From CAYPTY01 sp965659005 (GTDB lineage Bacteria; Bacteroidota; Rhodothermia; Balneolales; Balneolaceae): a stretch of DNA of 27,961 nt. Numbering within the stretch: the stretch's first letter is position 1; each line of letters begins with the position of its first letter. Of the stretch, positions 24,004 to 27,961 are shown one piece after another. The DNA is taken from positions 1 to 27,961 of the forward strand of contig CBFHVG010000033.1 of assembly GCA_965659005.1 (NCBI GenBank), read 5' to 3'. Below the pieces are notes generated by a model, which worked only from the letters and a program-made list of their open reading frames with translations, was not told the origin of the DNA and searched no databases. A program made the position numbers and the translations under genes.

Positions 24004-26229
24004 ATGGATAATTCGACAAACGGTTCAAACAGCAAGACCAGTTATAATATGAATGCTGAGAGTAAATGTCCTTTCAGTGGAGGTGCACTTAGGGGTAGCG
24101 CCGGTGGTGGCCCTAGAAACAGAGATTGGTGGCCAAATGCATTAAATCTGAATATCCTCAGACAACATTCAGAACTTGTTGATCCAACTGACAAAGAATA
24201 TAACTACGCAGAAGAATTTCAATCACTGGACCTTTCAGCTATTAAAAAAGACCTGGAAGACCTAATGACTGATTCCCAGGATTGGTGGCCAGCAGATTAT
24301 GGACATTATGGTCCATTTATGATAAGAATGGCATGGCATAGTGCCGGAACCTACAGAGTTGGTGATGGTAGAGGTGGTGCTGGTGCCGGTACACAGCGTT
24401 TTGCTCCACTGAACAGCTGGCCAGATAATGCAAACCTGGATAAAGCAAGATTACTTTTATGGCCAATCAAGCAAAAATATGGAAGAAAGATTTCCTGGGC
24501 TGATTTAATGATTCTTGCGGGTAACGTAGCTCTTGAATCCATGGGATTTGAAACCTTTGGTTTTGCCGGTGGACGTGATGATGTCTGGGAACCTGAAGAA
24601 GATATTTACTGGGGTTCAGAAGGAGAGTGGCTTGGTGATAAGCGCTATACCGATGAAAGAGAACTGGAAAATCCACTTGCTGCTGTACAAATGGGATTGA
24701 TTTATGTGAATCCGGAAGGACCAAATGGTAACCCTGATCCACTGGCGTCTGCTGTCGATATTCGAGAAACTTTCGCAAGAATGGCCATGAATGATGAAGA
24801 AACGGTTGCCTTGATAGCAGGAGGGCATACATTTGGTAAAACTCACGGTGCAGCCGATCCTGATAAATATGTTGAAGTAGAACCTGCCGGGGCTGATATT
24901 ACTGAACAAAGTATGGGTTGGAAAAATAACTATGGTACAGGTAAGGGTGCAGACACCATTACTAGTGGACTAGAAGGTGCCTGGACTCAAAAACCAACTG
25001 AATGGACTAATCTTTACTTCAAGAATCTGTTCGAATATGAGTGGGAGCTAACTAAGAGTCCGGCTGGTGCATGGCAGTGGACTGCAAAAGATGGTGCAGG
25101 TGCTGATACCTATCCTGATGCTCATGACCCTGAGAAAAAACATGCTCCATTTATGCTTACAACTGATATTGCATTAAGAATGGATCCGGCTTATGAAAAA
25201 ATCTCTCGCCGTTTTTATGAAAATCATGATGAATTTGCTGATGCTTTCGCGAGAGCATGGTTCAAATTGACACATCGTGATATGGGACCAAAAGCAAGAT
25301 ATCTTGGCCCAGAAGTACCAAACGAGACTCTGGTTTGGATGGATCCTATTCCTGCTGTAAACCATGAGCTGATTAACGATAGCGACATTGCTGAACTCAA
25401 AGAAATAATTCTTTCTACCGATTTAACTGTTTCTGAGCTCGTATCTGCAGCATGGGCATCAGCTTCTACGTTCCGAGGATCTGACAAAAGAGGTGGCGCA
25501 AATGGTGCACGTGTTAGCTTATCACCTCAAAAGAACTGGGAAGTAAATAACCCTGAGCAGCTTGGTAAAGTACTTCAGGCTTTGTCTACAATTAAGTCTG
25601 AATATGCAAAGACCGTATCTCTGGCTGATCTGATTGTTCTGGGTGGTTGTGCTGCAGTTGAAAAAGCAGCAAAAGATGCTGGATTCGATGTAACTGTACC
25701 ATTTACACCAGGTCGTATGGATGCTGCACAAGAAGAAACAGATGTTGAATCATTTGCATGGCTGGAACCGGCAGCAGATGGTTTTAGAAATTACTTCAAG
25801 CCAAAGCATAACACCACAGCTGAAGAGATGCTTGTTGATAAATCTCAATTGCTCACTCTAACAGCTCCAGAAATGACAGTGCTTTTAGGTGGTTTGCGTG
25901 TTCTAGATACCAATTATGATGGTTCAAAACATGGTGTATTTACAGAGAATCCAGGAACACTTACTAATGATTTCTTCGTGAATGTCCTTGATTTAGGCAC
26001 TAAATGGGCAAGTGTTTCTGAAGATGAACAGCAGTTCATTGGAACAGACCGCAGAACCGGTGAACAAAAATGGACAGGAACAAGAGCAGACCTGATCTTT
26101 GGATCAAACTCTGAACTAAGATCTTATGCTGAAGTTTATGCTTGTGATGATTCGAAGGGCAAGTTCGTTAACGACTTCATTGCTGCTTGGAATAAAGTGA
26201 TGAATCTTGATCGTTTCGATCTGGATTAA
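24004..26229 (+). CDS. katG: Catalase-peroxidase
   Basis: This haem enzyme removes hydrogen peroxide by catalase and peroxidase activity. The 741-residue length matches the two-domain KatG architecture. Active-site residues align with Mycobacterium tuberculosis KatG with a constant offset: distal Arg108, Trp111 and His112 in IRMAWHSAGTYR; the Met-Tyr-Trp cross-link residues Trp111, Tyr234 (GLIYVNPEGPNG) and Met260 (FARMAMND); proximal His275 in AGGHTFGKTHGA. The C-terminal degenerate domain is complete. No signal peptide, so cytosolic. It has its own upstream spacer of about 125 bases and its own terminator, so it is probably monocistronic and unrelated to glucan use. I saw no clear OxyR or PerR box. 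Confidence 0.97.
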   Translation: MDNSTNGSNSKTSYNMNAESKCPFSGGALRGSAGGGPRNRDWWPNALNLNILRQHSELVDPTDKEYNYAEEFQSLDLSAIKKDLEDLMTDSQDWWPADYGHYGPFMIRMAWHSAGTYRVGDGRGGAGAGTQRFAPLNSWPDNANLDKARLLLWPIKQKYGRKISWADLMILAGNVALESMGFETFGFAGGRDDVWEPEEDIYWGSEGEWLGDKRYTDERELENPLAAVQMGLIYVNPEGPNGNPDPLASAVDIRETFARMAMNDEETVALIAGGHTFGKTHGAADPDKYVEVEPAGADITEQSMGWKNNYGTGKGADTITSGLEGAWTQKPTEWTNLYFKNLFEYEWELTKSPAGAWQWTAKDGAGADTYPDAHDPEKKHAPFMLTTDIALRMDPAYEKISRRFYENHDEFADAFARAWFKLTHRDMGPKARYLGPEVPNETLVWMDPIPAVNHELINDSDIAELKEIILSTDLTVSELVSAAWASASTFRGSDKRGGANGARVSLSPQKNWEVNNPEQLGKVLQALSTIKSEYAKTVSLADLIVLGGCAAVEKAAKDAGFDVTVPFTPGRMDAAQEETDVESFAWLEPAADGFRNYFKPKHNTTAEEMLVDKSQLLTLTAPEMTVLLGGLRVLDTNYDGSKHGVFTENPGTLTNDFFVNVLDLGTKWASVSEDEQQFIGTDRRTGEQKWTGTRADLIFGSNSELRSYAEVYACDDSKGKFVNDFIAAWNKVMNLDRFDLD

Positions 26230-26250
26230 TCTCTGTTTCAATACTTATTC

Positions 26251-26285
26251 AAAGCCCTGCATGCCAAACATGTAGGGCTTTTTTA
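26251..26285 (+). terminator. Rho-independent terminator of katG
   Basis: AAAGCCCTGCATG (26251-26263) pairs with CATGTAGGGCTTT (26269-26281) around a CCAAA loop with a single G-T pair, then a T run. It starts 21 bases after the katG stop. Confidence 0.9.
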
Positions 26286-26355
26286 TTGCCTTAAGTTGTA
26301 GCTTCTTTGTCATCAATTTCTATATTAGGCTGTTCTAAAACTAACAGGGGTTATA

Positions 26356-27198
26356 TTGAGGTTATTACTACTATTGGGAATTGTGAGTCTGATCAGCACA
26401 CAATCCTTCTCGCAAATCTATGAACAGGCGGATTCTACTTATTGGAAAAATGATTTTGAAATTGGTTTAGCAGGTAGCGAATCAGCTTATACCAATTGGA
26501 GCTCTGGGGGTGTAAATACCATCGCATTAAACACCAAAATCTTTACTGATAATGTGTACTACTCAAAGTCATTCAATTATCGAATTCGATCTACTATTAG
26601 ATTAGGTCAAACTCGATTGGAAGGTGAGGATTTTAGGAAGTCTGATGATCTGTTTAGAGTTGTAAATAAATTCAAGTACTTCCTTTATGAAGAGAAATTA
26701 TCAGCTTATGGTGAGGTCATATTCAGAACTCAACTTTTCAGAGGATTCGAAAATGATAATGAAACAGTGATATCCGCTTTCATGGCCCCAGGTTTTTTAA
26801 CTGAATCAATTGGTATATCCTATGATCCCAGCTCTGAGCTTGTAGCTCAGGCCGGTTTTGCTCTGAGACAGACCTTCGTAAGGATTGATTCTCTTGATGT
26901 ATTATATGGATTCAAAGAGGATCAGGATATCAGGGCAGAGGGAGGTTTTCAAATACTCTTAGAAGTGAATAAAAAACTCTTTAAAAATTTCACTTATACG
27001 GGTGAGGTTGAGACTTTTTCAAACTTACTGATTTCACTCAGAAAAACAGATGTGATTTTCAATAACGAATTCAGAGGTAAGATTAACGAATTTATGGAAG
27101 CTGTTATTGATTATGACTTGATCTATGACAGCGATTTTAGCACCCAGGTACAAACCAGGAGAATCATAGGATTAGGGCTTATTTTCAAGATTTTTTAG
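26356..27198 (+). CDS. DUF3078-like exported beta-barrel protein
   Basis: The 280-residue protein must start at the TTG at 26356 to keep its signal peptide (MRLLLLLGIVSLISTQSFSQ); later starts remove the hydrophobic core. The mature part begins YWKNDFEIGLAGSES then a TNWSSGG stretch, the opening typical of Bacteroidota DUF3078 proteins, and continues as alternating amphipathic strands ending LGLIFKIF with a C-terminal Phe, so an outer-membrane barrel is likely. Function is unknown. It is followed by a long hairpin and a convergent gene. Confidence 0.75.
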   Translation: MRLLLLLGIVSLISTQSFSQIYEQADSTYWKNDFEIGLAGSESAYTNWSSGGVNTIALNTKIFTDNVYYSKSFNYRIRSTIRLGQTRLEGEDFRKSDDLFRVVNKFKYFLYEEKLSAYGEVIFRTQLFRGFENDNETVISAFMAPGFLTESIGISYDPSSELVAQAGFALRQTFVRIDSLDVLYGFKEDQDIRAEGGFQILLEVNKKLFKNFTYTGEVETFSNLLISLRKTDVIFNNEFRGKINEFMEAVIDYDLIYDSDFSTQVQTRRIIGLGLIFKIF

Positions 27199-27222
27199 AT
27201 GAGAAGCCCATAAATGGTGAGA

Positions 27223-27264
27223 TGTGTCTACTTTGAACTCTGAAATCTTGTCCAAAGTAGCACA
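27223..27264. terminator. Long hairpin between convergent genes, possible bidirectional terminator
   Basis: TGTGTCTACTTTG (27223-27235) pairs with CAAAGTAGCACA (27253-27264), with one bulged T and a 17-base loop. It lies between a plus-strand and a minus-strand gene, where bidirectional terminators are common. No T tract follows on either strand, so it may instead protect mRNA ends. Confidence 0.4.
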
Positions 27265-27302
27265 TTCAAAAAGAAGCCAGACTGGATTTGGATTCTGCTG
27301 CC

Positions 27303-27896
27303 TTATTTAGCTACAACTTTAGCGGCTTCTGATTTAGATTCTCTTAGCTTCAATAACTCTACAGCCCCAAATAAAACACCACTATAAATAAAGGTTCCAT
27401 ATAGGAAATTCATTTCAAAAGGAATGGCTGCTACCAATGCGGCCAGAAAACCTTCAGCTGTAAGTGGGTACATTCCGGATCCTAACCATACACCAAGATC
27501 AGTTACTATCCAGTGTATAAACACAGCTAAAGCACCTGAGGCAATAAAACGACCAACATTCTGATTCGCTTTAAGGTATCGGCCAGTTAAAACGATGAGT
27601 GCAAATGCAGCATAAACCCATAAAAAGCCCTCATACATTGCCCCGAATTCACCATTTAGCACAAATAAATTAAGTAGTAGATCACTAATAAGAATTGCTG
27701 CAATAGGGAATATGTAAGCTTTTGCATTTTTCAGATAGGCACCACCAAACAGAGCAATAGCACCTAATGGACTAAGATTGGCAAGCTCAGGGAAGAATGC
27801 ATGTCCTGAAAGTAAAACTCGCCAAGCGGCTGTAATTGCAATGATGATTAGAATTATGCTGTCTCTTTTATTCAATTTGAAGTCAGTTAGTCTCAT
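27303..27896 (-). CDS. DUF6580-like polytopic membrane protein
   Basis: I chose the ATG at 27896 (197 residues). An upstream ATG at 27929 would overlap the end of the preceding TonB-dependent receptor by 26 bases and adds only a polar 11-residue stretch. After a short charged start (MRLTDFKLNKRD) about five to six hydrophobic helices follow, including SPLGAIALFGGAYL, a loop typical of DUF6580 proteins; the C-terminus is charged and cytosolic (LKLRESKSEAAKVVAK). The overall form resembles small vitamin-uptake membrane components. Because it follows a TonB-dependent receptor by seven bases it probably shares its transcript, and a role in uptake of a vitamin such as cobalamin is inferred, not shown. 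Confidence 0.7.
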   Translation of the reverse strand: MRLTDFKLNKRDSIILIIIAITAAWRVLLSGHAFFPELANLSPLGAIALFGGAYLKNAKAYIFPIAAILISDLLLNLFVLNGEFGAMYEGFLWVYAAFALIVLTGRYLKANQNVGRFIASGALAVFIHWIVTDLGVWLGSGMYPLTAEGFLAALVAAIPFEMNFLYGTFIYSGVLFGAVELLKLRESKSEAAKVVAK

Positions 27897-27903
27897 TTTA
27901 TAA

Positions 27904-27961
27904 TTATTTAAATCTGAATCGTATACCAATGTTTGCGTTGATACCCGGAGTGTTGAAGCCT
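27904..27961 (-). CDS. C-terminal end of a TonB-dependent outer-membrane receptor (cut by window edge)
   Basis: Only 18 residues and the TAA stop (27906-27904) lie in the window: GFNTPGINANIGIRFRFK. The closing pattern, a Gly-rich turn then an alternating aromatic strand GIRFRF, is the usual last beta-strand of TonB-dependent receptors. The identification rests on this tail and on the downstream membrane protein, so the substrate is unknown. Confidence 0.55.
   Translation of the reverse strand, partial: GFNTPGINANIGIRFRFK

Noticed and set aside
24467..24832. 121-codon minus-strand open frame inside katG, with several other antisense frames
   Set aside because: Shadow of katG codon use; composition (His, Gln, Pro, Ser rich) is typical of antisense translation and no start signal is visible.
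26286..26355. Possible TTTG ... TATATTAG promoter ahead of the DUF3078-like gene
   Set aside because: Only 11 bases separate the two elements, against the usual 19-21, so the match is not credible.

Overview
The window is AT-rich, densely coded DNA that looks like a marine Bacteroidota or Balneolota-type chromosome. The pointers are a DUF3078-like outer-membrane protein, several proteins ending in an aromatic residue after a beta-barrel, a coiled-coil regulator with a C-terminal LuxR helix-turn-helix, frequent TTG/GTG starts with weak Shine-Dalgarno signals, and a beta-1,3-glucan (laminarin-type) cluster. The phylum is inferred; no rRNA or marker gene is present. I saw no tRNA, rRNA, CRISPR array or intact insertion sequence.

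Layout. 1-571: tail of an unknown gene, a gene-poor stretch and a terminator. 572-2239: exported protein with four chelatase (CbiX/SirB)-like segments, followed by the orphan tail of a cupredoxin-type domain (2249-2386). 8080-2401, minus strand: complete histidine-utilization operon hutH-hutU-hutI-hutG. 8231-11111, divergent: small exported Met/His/Cys-rich protein and a multicopper oxidase with a Met/His-rich repeat and a C-terminal CopB-like beta-barrel, closed by a terminator. 11200-11775: remnant of an alpha/beta-hydrolase. 12050-23878: beta-1,3-glucan cluster with an exported clan GH-A hydrolase/transglycosylase, a GH149-like glucan phosphorylase, a lipoprotein GH17, a lipoprotein GH30, a GPH-family sugar symporter, two GH17 proteins without signal peptides and a membrane-tethered LuxR-type regulator. 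24004-26229: katG with terminator. 26356-27198: DUF3078-like protein. 27896-27303 and 27961-27904, minus strand: DUF6580-like membrane protein just downstream of the last residues of a TonB-dependent receptor.

How the genes work together. The hut genes take histidine to urocanate, imidazolone propionate, formiminoglutamate and glutamate. The glucan cluster reads as surface or periplasmic cleavage (GH17 and GH30 lipoproteins, secreted GH-A enzyme), uptake of oligosaccharides by a cation symporter, and cytosolic trimming (two GH17s) with phosphorolysis to glucose-1-phosphate (GH149-like). No SusC/SusD pair lies in the window. The copper genes form a separate periplasmic/outer-membrane detoxification unit. 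The three decayed pieces (41-residue frame, cupredoxin tail, esterase tail) show gene loss around intact modules.
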